Assembly: GCA_035937155.1 (NCBI GenBank)
Contig: DASYVJ010000106.1
Location: 1-64,000, forward strand
From: Palsa-870 sp035937155
GTDB taxonomy: Bacteria; Chloroflexota; Dormibacteria; Dormibacterales; Dormibacteraceae
Direction: 5' to 3'
DNA: 64,000 nt
Position 1 is the first letter of the stretch; each line of letters opens with the position of its first letter. Below are positions 41,962 through 52,594 of this stretch, in pieces. The notes under the pieces were generated by a model. It was not told the origin of the DNA. It was given only the letters and a program-made list of their open reading frames with translations, and searched no databases. Both the position numbers and the translations under genes were made by a program.

Positions 41962-43545
41962 TCAGCCGCCGGTCGCAGCCAGACGCTGGGTGGCTGGGGC
42001 GTAAAACGGGTCGATCTGAAGGGCTCTCCTGTACTCCTTGCGTGATTCTGCCTGGCGACCGAGCTGAGCCTCGCGGTCGCCTAGCTCGACGTACAGGCCA
42101 GGCTCGGTCTCGCCGAGGTCTGCAGCAATCCGCATCTCATCCACGCCTCGGGCGACCGACCCCTGTGCGACCAGGGCCTGACCGAGCGCCCAGTGATAGC
42201 GAGCCTGCAGAGGATCGACCCGCACGGACAGCTCGCCTCTTCCCTGCAAGTACCAGACGTCCGCCATGACCGGTAATACGCCGAGCGCGACGGCGACCAG
42301 GATCATGGCCACAGCCGCACTTGACCGCCAGACGCCAGGTCCGTTTGCTGACGAGCTGAGCGAGGTGGCTGAGCTGTCTTGCTCGACCTGGGCGGCTCGG
42401 ACACCTGCCCACGCCGTTCCGGCCAGGAGCCAGAAAGCGCCGGTGGCCGGCGCCCAGTCGAAATTGAAAAGTACCCACACGCTGTAACCGACGCAGGCTG
42501 CCGCCAGAGCGCCTACGTCGCCCGAGAAACGTGACCGCCACGTTCCACGGAACAAGATCACCAGCAGCCAGCCGCCGGCGGCCAGGCCGAGCAATCCCTG
42601 CGTGGCGGCGATGTCGAGGGGCCCGGAATGCAATCGATCGAACGTGACGCCGGGCGACCAATCGCCGCTTAGAAAATGCCCGAACGCGAGCCCGGTCGTG
42701 TCCTCGCCCCAACCTGTCAGCGGTCGCGCCAGGATCATGTGCAGGCCGTCCCGCCAGAGATGAATCCTCAGCTGCCCGGGGTCGTCGTTCAGGAAACGAA
42801 GCGGCGACAACACGATCAGGACGAGAGCTGTCGCCAATGCGGCTGTCGAGACGACCGCGGCGGCGGCGGCCACCTTTCCTCTGAGGGAGAACACCAAAAG
42901 TGCGAGGCATCCGGCCAGCGCCCCAAGTCCGCCGCTCCGAGATGTCGTGGCCACCAGGCCGCCAGCCATGACGGCCACGCCAAGCCACCAGGCGACCATG
43001 AAGCGGCCGCCGCGCCACCCGCGTGCGAGGGCGAGGGGAAAGGCCATGGCTATCAGAGCGGCCAGCAGGTTTGCGTTTCCAAGGTTCCCGTCTGGCCGGT
43101 ATGGAACATGTCCAGCCCACTGCGCCATGGCCTCCAGGCACGCCACCGCCGTGCCGAAGACAAACGCTCTCACCACCCAGTCGCGGGGCCGGCTTTCGCG
43201 CAAGAGCCAAACGGCCACAGCGAACAGCCCGAAGTAGGCGAGCCGGATCGGCAGCGACTCATAACGGGTGTACGAGCCGGCAAAGCTCAGGGGCCAGGAG
43301 ATAGAGAAAACAAACGCCAGAGTCGCCGCGCCGGCGGCCCCGATCAGCGGCCAGCGAAGCCTTCCCAGTCCAGGCCCGCCGGGTGCCAGAAGAGCCAGTC
43401 CTACGCCCAGGCAAGCACCCGCGATGACCGTCGAGGCCCGAGGCAGGATGAATGAATCCTCGGCAGTGGGTATAAAGAGTGTCGCCAGTGCCAAGGCGAC
43501 GGCCGCGGGGAGGTAAACACCGAGGCGCCCGAGAACCGCCCTCAT
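41962..43545 (-). CDS. O-antigen-ligase-like polytopic membrane protein with C-terminal TPR
   Basis: A 527-residue protein from ATG 43545. About eleven hydrophobic segments are followed by a soluble C-terminus. The Wzy_C-type features are the ATTSRSGGLGALAG region and the loop with HSGPLDIAATQGLLGL, where conserved Arg and His are expected in O-antigen ligases and polymerases. Residues ~440-525 read as TPR units (ARYHWALGQALVAQG, GLYVELGDREAQLG, EYRRALQIDPFYAPA). It probably polymerises or ligates a surface glycan. It is convergent with rpsA. Confidence 0.75.
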   Translation of the reverse strand: MRAVLGRLGVYLPAAVALALATLFIPTAEDSFILPRASTVIAGACLGVGLALLAPGGPGLGRLRWPLIGAAGAATLAFVFSISWPLSFAGSYTRYESLPIRLAYFGLFAVAVWLLRESRPRDWVVRAFVFGTAVACLEAMAQWAGHVPYRPDGNLGNANLLAALIAMAFPLALARGWRGGRFMVAWWLGVAVMAGGLVATTSRSGGLGALAGCLALLVFSLRGKVAAAAAVVSTAALATALVLIVLSPLRFLNDDPGQLRIHLWRDGLHMILARPLTGWGEDTTGLAFGHFLSGDWSPGVTFDRLHSGPLDIAATQGLLGLAAGGWLLVILFRGTWRSRFSGDVGALAAACVGYSVWVLFNFDWAPATGAFWLLAGTAWAGVRAAQVEQDSSATSLSSSANGPGVWRSSAAVAMILVAVALGVLPVMADVWYLQGRGELSVRVDPLQARYHWALGQALVAQGSVARGVDEMRIAADLGETEPGLYVELGDREAQLGRQAESRKEYRRALQIDPFYAPATQRLAATGG

Positions 43546-43592
43546 CGCGCCTCCGCCCAAAGAAATCGATTGGTCGAGTTGGACGTTATATT

Positions 43593-43619
43593 AGGTGTGG
43601 AGGTACCTCGGGGTACCAA
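43593..43619. promoter_or_regulatory. palindromic site upstream of clpC
   Basis: GAGGTACCTC and a second GGTACC nine bases on form an inverted-repeat cluster (GGTACC-TCGG-GGTACC) in the clpC leader. TATATT just upstream (about 43587-43592) could be a -10. It is not a CtsR box. It may be an operator for an unidentified stress regulator. Confidence 0.35.
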
Positions 43620-43681
43620 AGCAAACGTTCGAGGAGGTGCTGGCCCCACTCAAGGCGTAGGAATCCAGGAGGAATAGGACC

Positions 43682-46183
43682 TTGTATCCGTTTGAGAGAT
43701 TTACTGAACGAGCCAAGAAGGTTCTGACGCTCGCTCAAGAAGAAGCAGAACGATCGCACCACAGCTATATCGGCACCGAGCACTTGCTCCTGGGCTTGCT
43801 CCGCGAGGGTGAAGGCCTGGCCGCCAAGGTTCTCAACAACCTTGGCGTGGAAATCGGGAAGGTCCGCCAGACCATCGAGTCGGTCCTGGGCCGGAATGAG
43901 CGGATCATCATCCAGCAGATCATCCCGACGTCGCGGGTCAAGAAGGTCATCGAGATCTCCTTCGAGGAAGCGCGCCGGATGGGCCACAACTACGTCGGCA
44001 CAGAGCACCTGCTGCTTGGGCTGCTGATCGAGGGTGAGGGCATCGCCGCTCACGTCCTCGAGGACCTCGGCGCCACGCTGGAGAAGGTTCGCTCGGAGAT
44101 TGAGCGCCTGCTCCACGACTCGAGCGCAGAGACAGAAGCCGAGCCGGCTCCCAAGAAGCCATCTAAGACGCCGCTTCTCGACCAGTTCGGTCGCGACCTC
44201 ACCGAGCTCGCTCGGCGCAATCAGCTCGATCCGGTCATTGGGCGAGAAACAGAAATCGAACGCGTCATTCAGATCCTGAGCCGCCGCACCAAGAACAACC
44301 CGGCGCTGATCGGCGAGCCCGGCGTGGGCAAGACCGCCATCGCCGAGGGTCTGGCCCAGCAGATCAACATGAGCAACGTCCCAGAGTCGCTTCAGCACAA
44401 GCGTGTGTTGACGCTCGACATGGGCGCCCTGGTTGCGGGCACCAAGTACCGCGGAGAGTTCGAAGAGCGTCTCAAGAAGATTCTTGACGAGATTCGATCA
44501 AGCCGCGAGGTGGTGCTGTTCATCGACGAGCTTCACACTCTGGTCGGCGCAGGCGCGGCCGAAGGCGCCATCGACGCCGCCAACATCCTGAAGCCGGCGT
44601 TGGCCAGAGGCGAGATCCAGTGCATCGGAGCAACGACGCTCAACGAGTACCGCAAGTACATCGAGAAGGATGCCGCGCTCGAGCGCAGGTTCCAGCCCGT
44701 TTACGTCGACCAGCCGACACTGGCCGAGACGATTGACATTCTCAATGGCGTCAAGTCGCTGTACGAAAAGCACCACCGGGTCACCATTACCGACTCGGCG
44801 GTTCACGCGGCGGCGGTGTTGAGCGACCGGTATGTGAGCGACCGCGCTCTGCCGGACAAGGCGATCGACCTGATCGATGAGGCGTCCGCGCGCGTGCGCA
44901 TGAAGCTGACGACCACGCCTGACGACCTGAAAGAGCTACAGAAGGAGATCAAGAAGCAGAAGACGGACCAGGACGAGTCCGTCAACAAGCAGGACTTCGA
45001 GGCCGCGGCCAGCGTCCGCGACAAGGTCAAGAAGCTGCAAGACAAGCTCGCGCTCAAAGAAGCGGCGTGGCGCGACAAGCTCGGCGAGACCGTCCCCGAA
45101 GTTGGGGAGGAAGACATCGCGCAAATCGTGGCCGCCTGGACCGGTGTTCCGGTGTCGCGACTTGTCGAAGAGGAGACCTCTCGGCTTCTCCGCATGGAGG
45201 ACGAGCTGCATAACCGGATGGTCGGCCAGGACGAGGCTATCAAGATCGTGTCCCAAGCCGTGCGCCGTGCACGCGCTGGCCTGAAAGATCCGCGCCGGCC
45301 GATCGGCTCGTTCATCTTCCTCGGGCCCACCGGCATCGGGAAGACCGAGTTGGCGCGTGCCCTTGCTGAGTACTTGTTTGATTCAGAAGACAACCTGATC
45401 AAGCTCGACATGTCTGAGTTCATGGAGCGGCACACGACCGCAAGACTGGTCGGCTCGCCTCCTGGCTACGTCGGGTATGACGAGGGCGGCCAGCTGACGG
45501 AGGCCGTCCGCCGCCGGCCCTACTCGGTGATCTTGTTCGATGAGATCGAGAAGGCACATCCCGAGGTCTTCAACATGCTGTTGCAGATCCTCGAGGACGG
45601 GCGCCTGAGCGACGCCAAGGGCAAGGTGGTCAACTTTGCGAACACCGTGATCATCATGACCTCGAACCTCGGCATTCGGGACGTCAACCAGGCAGGCACA
45701 TCGCTTGGGTTCCAGCCGGCGGTCGTGGACGAGTCCGAGGAGGTCGAGCGGCGCCACAAGAACACGAAAGAGAAGATCGATGAGGAGCTCAAGCGGATGT
45801 TCCGCCCAGAGTTCCTCAACCGGGTCGACGCCGTGGTCGTGTTCAAGAGCCTGACCACCGGACAGATACGGCAGATTGTCGACCTCCAGCTGCAGCGCCT
45901 CAGCAAGCACCTGGTCGAGCAGCAGATAACGATCGAGGTCACCGATGCGGCGAAGGACCTGCTCGCGAAGGAAGGATACGACCGTGTCTACGGCGCCCGG
46001 CCGTTGCGGAGGGTCATCACAAACCGGATCGAAGACCAGCTTTCCGAACACCTGCTTCGCGGGCAGATCGCCCGTGGCGACACGGTGCAGATCGATGTCG
46101 AAGGCGAGGATTCCCTCAAGTTCACGCCGGTCAAGCCCCGCCACAAGGAGCCGGCTGGGACGGGAGCGACCGCCAAGCCTTAG
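43682..46183 (+). CDS. clpC: ClpC-type AAA+ unfoldase
   Basis: An 833-residue protein from TTG, preceded by AGGAGGAATAGG. Two Clp_N repeats (HHSYIGTEHLLLGLL, HNYVGTEHLLLGLL) lead to AAA-1 with GEPGVGKTAIAEGLA, a UVR-motif linker (KQDFEAAASVRDKVKKL) and AAA-2 with GPTGIGKTELARALA and VIIMTSNLG. This is full-length ClpC, which feeds proteins to ClpP. No ctsR, mcsA or mcsB genes precede it, unlike Bacillota. Confidence 0.96.
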   Translation: MYPFERFTERAKKVLTLAQEEAERSHHSYIGTEHLLLGLLREGEGLAAKVLNNLGVEIGKVRQTIESVLGRNERIIIQQIIPTSRVKKVIEISFEEARRMGHNYVGTEHLLLGLLIEGEGIAAHVLEDLGATLEKVRSEIERLLHDSSAETEAEPAPKKPSKTPLLDQFGRDLTELARRNQLDPVIGRETEIERVIQILSRRTKNNPALIGEPGVGKTAIAEGLAQQINMSNVPESLQHKRVLTLDMGALVAGTKYRGEFEERLKKILDEIRSSREVVLFIDELHTLVGAGAAEGAIDAANILKPALARGEIQCIGATTLNEYRKYIEKDAALERRFQPVYVDQPTLAETIDILNGVKSLYEKHHRVTITDSAVHAAAVLSDRYVSDRALPDKAIDLIDEASARVRMKLTTTPDDLKELQKEIKKQKTDQDESVNKQDFEAAASVRDKVKKLQDKLALKEAAWRDKLGETVPEVGEEDIAQIVAAWTGVPVSRLVEEETSRLLRMEDELHNRMVGQDEAIKIVSQAVRRARAGLKDPRRPIGSFIFLGPTGIGKTELARALAEYLFDSEDNLIKLDMSEFMERHTTARLVGSPPGYVGYDEGGQLTEAVRRRPYSVILFDEIEKAHPEVFNMLLQILEDGRLSDAKGKVVNFANTVIIMTSNLGIRDVNQAGTSLGFQPAVVDESEEVERRHKNTKEKIDEELKRMFRPEFLNRVDAVVVFKSLTTGQIRQIVDLQLQRLSKHLVEQQITIEVTDAAKDLLAKEGYDRVYGARPLRRVITNRIEDQLSEHLLRGQIARGDTVQIDVEGEDSLKFTPVKPRHKEPAGTGATAKP

Positions 46184-46208
46184 AGCACTCAGCCGTCCAA
46201 CACCGAGG

Positions 46209-46300
46209 TCTTTACAACCTGGGTTGGCACCGGCTGGAGAGCACGCTAAATTCGTCACGGCTGGTGTGTTTTGGCTCGGGGGAGGGGAGGGCCCCGGCGG
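46209..46300 (+). repeat. downstream element copy 2 (TTTACAA ... GGCTCGGGGGAGGGGAGGG)
   Basis: Second copy of the element at 41851, starting 26 bases after the clpC stop: TTTACAA (46211-46217), GGGTTG, GGCTGGTGT and GGCTCGGGGGAGGGGAGGG from 46273. The remainder of the 254-base gap to 46437 is GC-rich with no gene seen and probably includes the promoter for 46438. Confidence 0.5.
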
Positions 46301-46437
46301 GGCCGGACTCAGGACGGGCGCGGGCTGGCGGAGCTCGAGTCACCTTCCCCTTCCGCGGATAGAACGCCCGCTTCCGCCAGTCTCGGCGAAGCTTCGCCGG
46401 CAACTGCGTGCCGTATATGGCCCCACAATTGACGGCC

Positions 46438-47274
46438 ATGGGCGCCCCAATTCCGCTTCGCCTGCGCCCGCTCGAGATCGGCGATCTGCTCGACGAGACG
46501 TTTCGGATGTACCGGCGCCACTTCTTATTCTTCGCCGGCCTCTCCGTCATCCTGTCGATACCTCAGGCGGCGCTGGCCGGATTCACCTACCACGCGTTTA
46601 GCGGTCTGCTTCAGGTAAGCAACCCGAGCCAGGTGCCAGATCTGAGTGTGCTCACGTCCACCCTGGCCGCAGACGGCATCTTCTTCTTGGTCATTCTGGC
46701 TCTGCTTCCTTTCTCCTATGGGGCGGTTACGTACGCCGCATGCGAATCGGCGTTGGGCCGGCCCATCACGTTGGCGGGCGTCTTTTCAGGTGTTGTTCGC
46801 CGGTACTTCCAGCTGCTCGGCTACGGAGCCTTGATCGTGGCGATGGCCTTTGTCTTCTGCCTCATTCCGCTGTGGATCTGGATCTGGGTCGGCTGGGCGG
46901 TCGTCATGCCGGTGATGTTCATCGAGAACGTAGGACTGGGCGCGGCGATGGGCCGCAGCTGGCGCCTGGTCCAGGGGCGCTGGTGGCGCACCTTTCTCAT
47001 CCTTTTCCTGATGTTTGTCCTGTCATACGTGGTCAGCCTCGCGCTCAGCGCATTCATCACGCTGGGCCAGACGCTGCTCCAGCTCGTCATCTCACCGGTC
47101 GTGGTCTTGTGGATCTCAGGCGCGACGAGCGTGATCGTCGGCTCACTCGTCGATCCCGTCATTCAGATCGCACTGGTCCTCATCTACTTCGACCTGCGGG
47201 TTCGACGTGAAGGCCTCGACCTCTTCCAGTTGGCGCAGCAGGTGAACCCGCCGTCGCCGCTGCCCGCGCTGTGA
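46438..47274 (+). CDS. polytopic membrane protein, DUF7544/GDPD-membrane-domain-like
   Basis: A 278-residue protein from ATG 46438 (ATG 46417 and GTG 46408 are also in frame). It starts IPLRLRPLEIGDLLDETFRMYRRHF and has about six hydrophobic segments, with WAVVMPVMFIENVGLGAAMGRSWRLVQGRWWRTF between them. The GDLLDETFRMYRRH start and the AMxRSWRLVxGxWWR motif are typical of the membrane domain found with glycerophosphodiesterases and in stand-alone proteins near DUF4129 genes. Function unknown. Confidence 0.75.
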   Translation: MGAPIPLRLRPLEIGDLLDETFRMYRRHFLFFAGLSVILSIPQAALAGFTYHAFSGLLQVSNPSQVPDLSVLTSTLAADGIFFLVILALLPFSYGAVTYAACESALGRPITLAGVFSGVVRRYFQLLGYGALIVAMAFVFCLIPLWIWIWVGWAVVMPVMFIENVGLGAAMGRSWRLVQGRWWRTFLILFLMFVLSYVVSLALSAFITLGQTLLQLVISPVVVLWISGATSVIVGSLVDPVIQIALVLIYFDLRVRREGLDLFQLAQQVNPPSPLPAL

Positions 47275-47281
47275 GAATCCA

Positions 47282-48193
47282 CTGAACCGCCGCCGCTGGC
47301 TCCGCACGCTCGCGCTGGTGTCCTCATCGCTCGCGTTCGCCGCGGTGACGCCGCTTGCCGCGGCGGCTGATTCTGCGGTTCCTTCAACCTACCGCCAGGC
47401 CGTCATGGACGCGTACAACCTGATTCGGGGGGCGGCGCCTGACGACACGGCCACCGCGCAGCAGGCGGTCACAGTGCTCAAATCCGGCACCGGTCTGACG
47501 CAGCCGGAGATCCTGGACGACCTCCAGCGCCAGCCGCCTGTCTACGTCGATGCCGAGGCACGACTCCTCGCGCTCATGGCCGCCCTGGACCAACCCGCCG
47601 ACACGTCCGACGCGGCGTTGGCGCAGCAGCGCCTGCATGACGTGCTGGCGATGCATCGATACGACGCCTTGAATCAGCCGCCCTCATTGGTGGACCGCTT
47701 CTTGCAGTGGGCCGGCGACCGGCTGAGGCAGCTGGTCAGCCTGCTGTTTGGTGGCAGTGGATTGCGGTCACCAGTGTGGTTTTTCTACCTGGTCGGCGCG
47801 ATCGTGCTCGTCGCCATCGCCGTGATTGTTTTCAGCTCGACTCGCGGGCGATTCAAGCAGGGCGCCATCGCGAATCAGCCCAGCGGTCCGCGCGCGCCCG
47901 CCGACTATTTCTCAGAAGCCGATCGCATGGCGGCCAGGGGTGACCGTGTTGGCGCGATTCGCGCCCTCTGTGCTGGCGTGGCCGCCACGCTGGCCGGAGA
48001 GCAAACCTGGGAGGGTAGTCCTCTGACCGTGCGCGAGATCTTCCACGGATCCCCTGATCCGGCGAACCTGGATCCGCTGCTCCTGCCATTCGAGGCGGCT
48101 GTCTACGGCGGCCGGGCTGTCGACGCCTCAACCTATGAACGCGCGGCGCAGGTGGCGGCGCCGTTCCGCCAGCCGGTCGCGGTGGCCGCATGA
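47282..48193 (+). CDS. secreted/membrane DUF4129 protein; apparent CTG start
   Basis: From CTG 47282 the product is 303 residues beginning NRRRWLRTLALVSSSLAFAA, a complete signal peptide. The first canonical codon in frame is GTG 47318, which would remove the basic part; the frame is closed at 47243-47245. One membrane helix (SPVWFFYLVGAIVLVAIAVIVF) lies near 155-180, and the C-terminal cytoplasmic DUF4129 has YFSEADRMAARGDRVGAIRALC. In actinobacteria this gene sits with DUF4350 and moxR. It overlaps the next gene by four bases. Confidence 0.75.
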   Translation: MNRRRWLRTLALVSSSLAFAAVTPLAAAADSAVPSTYRQAVMDAYNLIRGAAPDDTATAQQAVTVLKSGTGLTQPEILDDLQRQPPVYVDAEARLLALMAALDQPADTSDAALAQQRLHDVLAMHRYDALNQPPSLVDRFLQWAGDRLRQLVSLLFGGSGLRSPVWFFYLVGAIVLVAIAVIVFSSTRGRFKQGAIANQPSGPRAPADYFSEADRMAARGDRVGAIRALCAGVAATLAGEQTWEGSPLTVREIFHGSPDPANLDPLLLPFEAAVYGGRAVDASTYERAAQVAAPFRQPVAVAA

Positions 48194-49323
48194 AGGGAGC
48201 ACGTGGCTGGGTGATCGTGGGTCTTATCTCGATCGCCATTGCGGTGGCCGCTTATGTCGCGCAGCCGCAGCAGGATTCCCCGGACCACAGCTCGAACAGT
48301 GACGCGGCCAACGGCGCCTCGGCGGCGCGGCTTTTCGCGCAGGCCATGGGTCACCCGACCGATCAGATCGGCGGTACGTTCTCACTCCCCGCGAACAGTG
48401 CCGCGATGTTCGTCTTCACTCCAACGAGCCCATACACGTCGGATGAAGCCGAGCGGACGCGGTTGTGGGTCCGGTCAGGTGGCGCCTTGATTTACGCCTC
48501 GGAGCAAGGAGATCCTCAGCTTGACCGGGCGTTTGGGGTGACCCGACTTGGAGGCTTCGAACTCAACGACAACGAGACCGGCAACCCAGTCGTGCCGGGA
48601 GTCACGAACGTGGCCGGCGCAAGTCAGGTTATGCCCGTGGATACGGCGCCCGGCCAGGTCCCGTTTCTGCGCTCTCAAAACGGTTTCGTGCTGGGCTACC
48701 TGCAGCGAATCGGAGCCGGTGCGATCGCGGTGCTTGCCGACCCTCTTGTGCTTTGCAACGGCAACCTGGGCAAGCGGGACAATGGGCGGCTGCTGGCCGA
48801 CCTGCTGGGCCTCGCCGGTCCAAGCGCTGCCGTCCTCTTCGACGAATACCATCACGGCGTCATCCTCAGCGACTTCGCGCCGCAAGCCTGGCTCACGACT
48901 CCGTGGGGCATTGGTCTGCTGTGGCTGCTGGTCGCGGTGTTCGCCGGCCTCCTGCGGCGCGGCCGGTCATTTGGCCCCCCGATCCCGCGACCTGCTGAGG
49001 CCGCGCGTGCAGACGTGGAGTGGGCGGTCGCTGTCGGCCAGCTGCTGCACCGCTCAAGCGCGCGCGCCCTCACCCTTGGACTCCTCGCCTCCGCGACAGA
49101 GCGAGCGGTTGCCGCTCAGACAGGCATCCCTCTGCAGCCGCGGGAGCGCTTCTGGAATGCTCTCTGGGTGCGCGTACCAGGGCTTGCCGCCGAACTGGCC
49201 GAAGCGGAGAACGCCCTCTATGCCTCCGCGGCCGGCGAGGCTGAGCTGTTAAAGGCCGCCCAGCGGCTTCACCAGATCGCCCGGCCGGTCACACCGGACA
49301 GCGTGGCCAGGGTCGCCAGATGA
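48190..49323 (+). CDS. DUF4350 membrane-anchored protein
   Basis: A 377-residue protein. An N-terminal helix (GWVIVGLISIAIAVAAYV) leads to a domain resembling the glutamine-amidotransferase-like fold of DUF4350: SAARLFAQAMGH, MFVFTPTSPYTSDEAERTRL, WVRSGGALIYASEQGD, LLADLLGLAGPSAAVLFDEYHHG. A second helix (GIGLLWLLVAVFAGLL, ~250) and a cytoplasmic tail follow. Function unknown. It is translationally coupled to DUF4129 upstream and moxR downstream. Confidence 0.8.
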   Translation: MKGARGWVIVGLISIAIAVAAYVAQPQQDSPDHSSNSDAANGASAARLFAQAMGHPTDQIGGTFSLPANSAAMFVFTPTSPYTSDEAERTRLWVRSGGALIYASEQGDPQLDRAFGVTRLGGFELNDNETGNPVVPGVTNVAGASQVMPVDTAPGQVPFLRSQNGFVLGYLQRIGAGAIAVLADPLVLCNGNLGKRDNGRLLADLLGLAGPSAAVLFDEYHHGVILSDFAPQAWLTTPWGIGLLWLLVAVFAGLLRRGRSFGPPIPRPAEAARADVEWAVAVGQLLHRSSARALTLGLLASATERAVAAQTGIPLQPRERFWNALWVRVPGLAAELAEAENALYASAAGEAELLKAAQRLHQIARPVTPDSVARVAR

Positions 49324-50282
49324 CCGGGACCGCGGTGGCCGCACCTGAGTTCTACGCCCGGCTCCGGGAGCAGCTGATCAAGGCCGTGGTCGGCCAGGAA
49401 GATGCCATCCGGCTCTGCGCCATCGCGCTCGTCGCGCAAGGGCATGTGCTGCTCGAGGGTGTGCCCGGAACCGGCAAAACATTGCTCGCGAAGTCAATCG
49501 CCCGCGCCCTTGCGCTCGATTACGGCAGGGTGCAGTTCACGCCTGACCTCATGCCGGCGGACATCGTCGGTACCTCTGTCTACGACCTGACGAACCGCAC
49601 CTTCGCGCTGCGGCGTGGACCGATCTTCACCAACGTGCTGCTCGCCGACGAGATCAATCGCGCCCCGGCCAAGGTGCAGTCAGCGCTCCTCGAGGCGATG
49701 GAGGAGCGCGGCGTGACGCTGGAAGGCCAGCAGCTCGCGCTCCCTGACCCCTTTTTCGTCCTGGCGACTCAGAACCCGATTGAGTACGAAGGCACGTACC
49801 CGCTGCCCGAAGCCCAGCAGGATCGCTTCCTTTTCAAAGTCCGCCTCGACTATCCATCGGCGGCGGACGAGATGGAGGTCCTGCGTCGCTGGGAGTCAGG
49901 GATCGAGCTTCGTGATCCTGCCAAAGCGGGTGTCGAGCCGGTCCTTGGAGTTGGCGACATCGAGGCCTGCAAGGCCGAGGTGGCGAAGGTCGTCGTCGAC
50001 GAGAAGATTCGCGCCTACGTCGTTGATCTCGCGTCGGCCACACGCAATGCGCCAGAGATCGCCCTCGGCGCTAGCACGCGAGCCGAGGTCCTGCTGATGC
50101 TCGGCGCGCGTGCTTACGCCGCGTTCGAGGGACAGCCGTTCGTCACGCCCGACCACGTCAAAGCGCTGCTCGCGCCCGCATTCCGCCACCGACTGATCCT
50201 GCGCCCGGAGGCTGAGGTCGGCGGGCAGACCCCGGACAGCGTCCTGGAAGCGGTCGCGAGCCGCGTCGTCCCGCCCCGCTGA
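49320..50282 (+). CDS. MoxR-family AAA+ ATPase
   Basis: A 320-residue ATPase with VVGQEDAIRLCAIAL, Walker A EGVPGTGKTLLAKSIA, QFTPDLMPADIVGTSVYD, Walker B LLADEINRAPAKVQSALLEAMEE, FVLATQNPIEYEGTYPLPEAQQDRF and the C-terminal lid. MoxR proteins act as chaperones with DUF58 or VWA partner proteins. It is flanked by DUF4350 (four-base overlap) and DUF58, its usual partner. Confidence 0.95.
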   Translation: MTGTAVAAPEFYARLREQLIKAVVGQEDAIRLCAIALVAQGHVLLEGVPGTGKTLLAKSIARALALDYGRVQFTPDLMPADIVGTSVYDLTNRTFALRRGPIFTNVLLADEINRAPAKVQSALLEAMEERGVTLEGQQLALPDPFFVLATQNPIEYEGTYPLPEAQQDRFLFKVRLDYPSAADEMEVLRRWESGIELRDPAKAGVEPVLGVGDIEACKAEVAKVVVDEKIRAYVVDLASATRNAPEIALGASTRAEVLLMLGARAYAAFEGQPFVTPDHVKALLAPAFRHRLILRPEAEVGGQTPDSVLEAVASRVVPPR

Positions 50283-50299
50283 GCAATCCAGCAATCAGC

Positions 50300-51622
<1,323 letters not shown>

Positions 51623-52594
51623 CGTCGACCGGTGAGCAGTAAATACGAATAGAACAGCAATCCGGTGGTCAGCCCGATGGCCAGCTTGACGAGGAACGGT
51701 GCACTCGAAGGCGAGATGTTGCCCTCGATCGAGCCGGCGATCAGGAGAAGCGGCGCCAGGCCAAGGAGCAAAGTGAACGCGCGCCGGGCCGCGATCGCCA
51801 GCGCGTCGGAACGCGGGCGGTTGCTAGGCGAGATGAGCGCCCAACCCATCATCAATCCGCCCGCACCCTGCGCGACCACGATCGACAGCTCGAGCACGCC
51901 GTGTCCGATCACGAAGTCGAACAGGCCGCCACTGATCCCATAGGCCTGTGTCAGCCCGAACAGCCCACCGAAGCTGATCCCGTTGGAGATCATCACCCAC
52001 ATCACTGGAAGCCCGAACACAACGCCCAGTGCGAACGCGAGCATCGACACCCAGATGTTGTTGGCGGAGATCAGCCCCGCCGTCTCCACGCGAACTTCGG
52101 GTGGGATGTGGGTCCACAGCTGGTGGTGGTGAACAGCATCGATGAGCCTGGGCGAAATGCCCGGTATGCCGTAGGCCGCGTCAGGGTTGGCCAGCACCAC
52201 GAAATACATCACGATCGCGGGCAGGAACATGAGGGCTCCAGCTGCCAGGAGGTAGGGCGCCGCCTCTCTGTAGGTTCGCGGAAGCGTCTCGGTATAGAAA
52301 GCGCGAACGCGCTGCCAGACCTCTCCGCCGCGCCGGTAGACGACCCCGTGACCCCTGGCGACCAATCCGTTCAGGTATCGATGGACTGGCTCGCCAGGCC
52401 AGTCGCGCTGAGCTCGGGCGAGATCGGCGGTAGCCCGCCGGTAGAGCGCTGCCAGCATCAGCACCTGAGCCGGCGCAAGACCGTTCAGGCGTCCGCCGCC
52501 CGCTCGCGCGAGCAGGTCCTCGAGCCTGTTCCAGTCGTCGCGCCTGAGCGCTACGAAGTCCTCAGCCCTCATGACAGGGCCAAAATTACCGGAC

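Noticed and set aside
43561..43681. CtsR box before clpC
   Set aside because: No GGTCAAA heptad repeats are present; only the GGTACC palindromes were seen.
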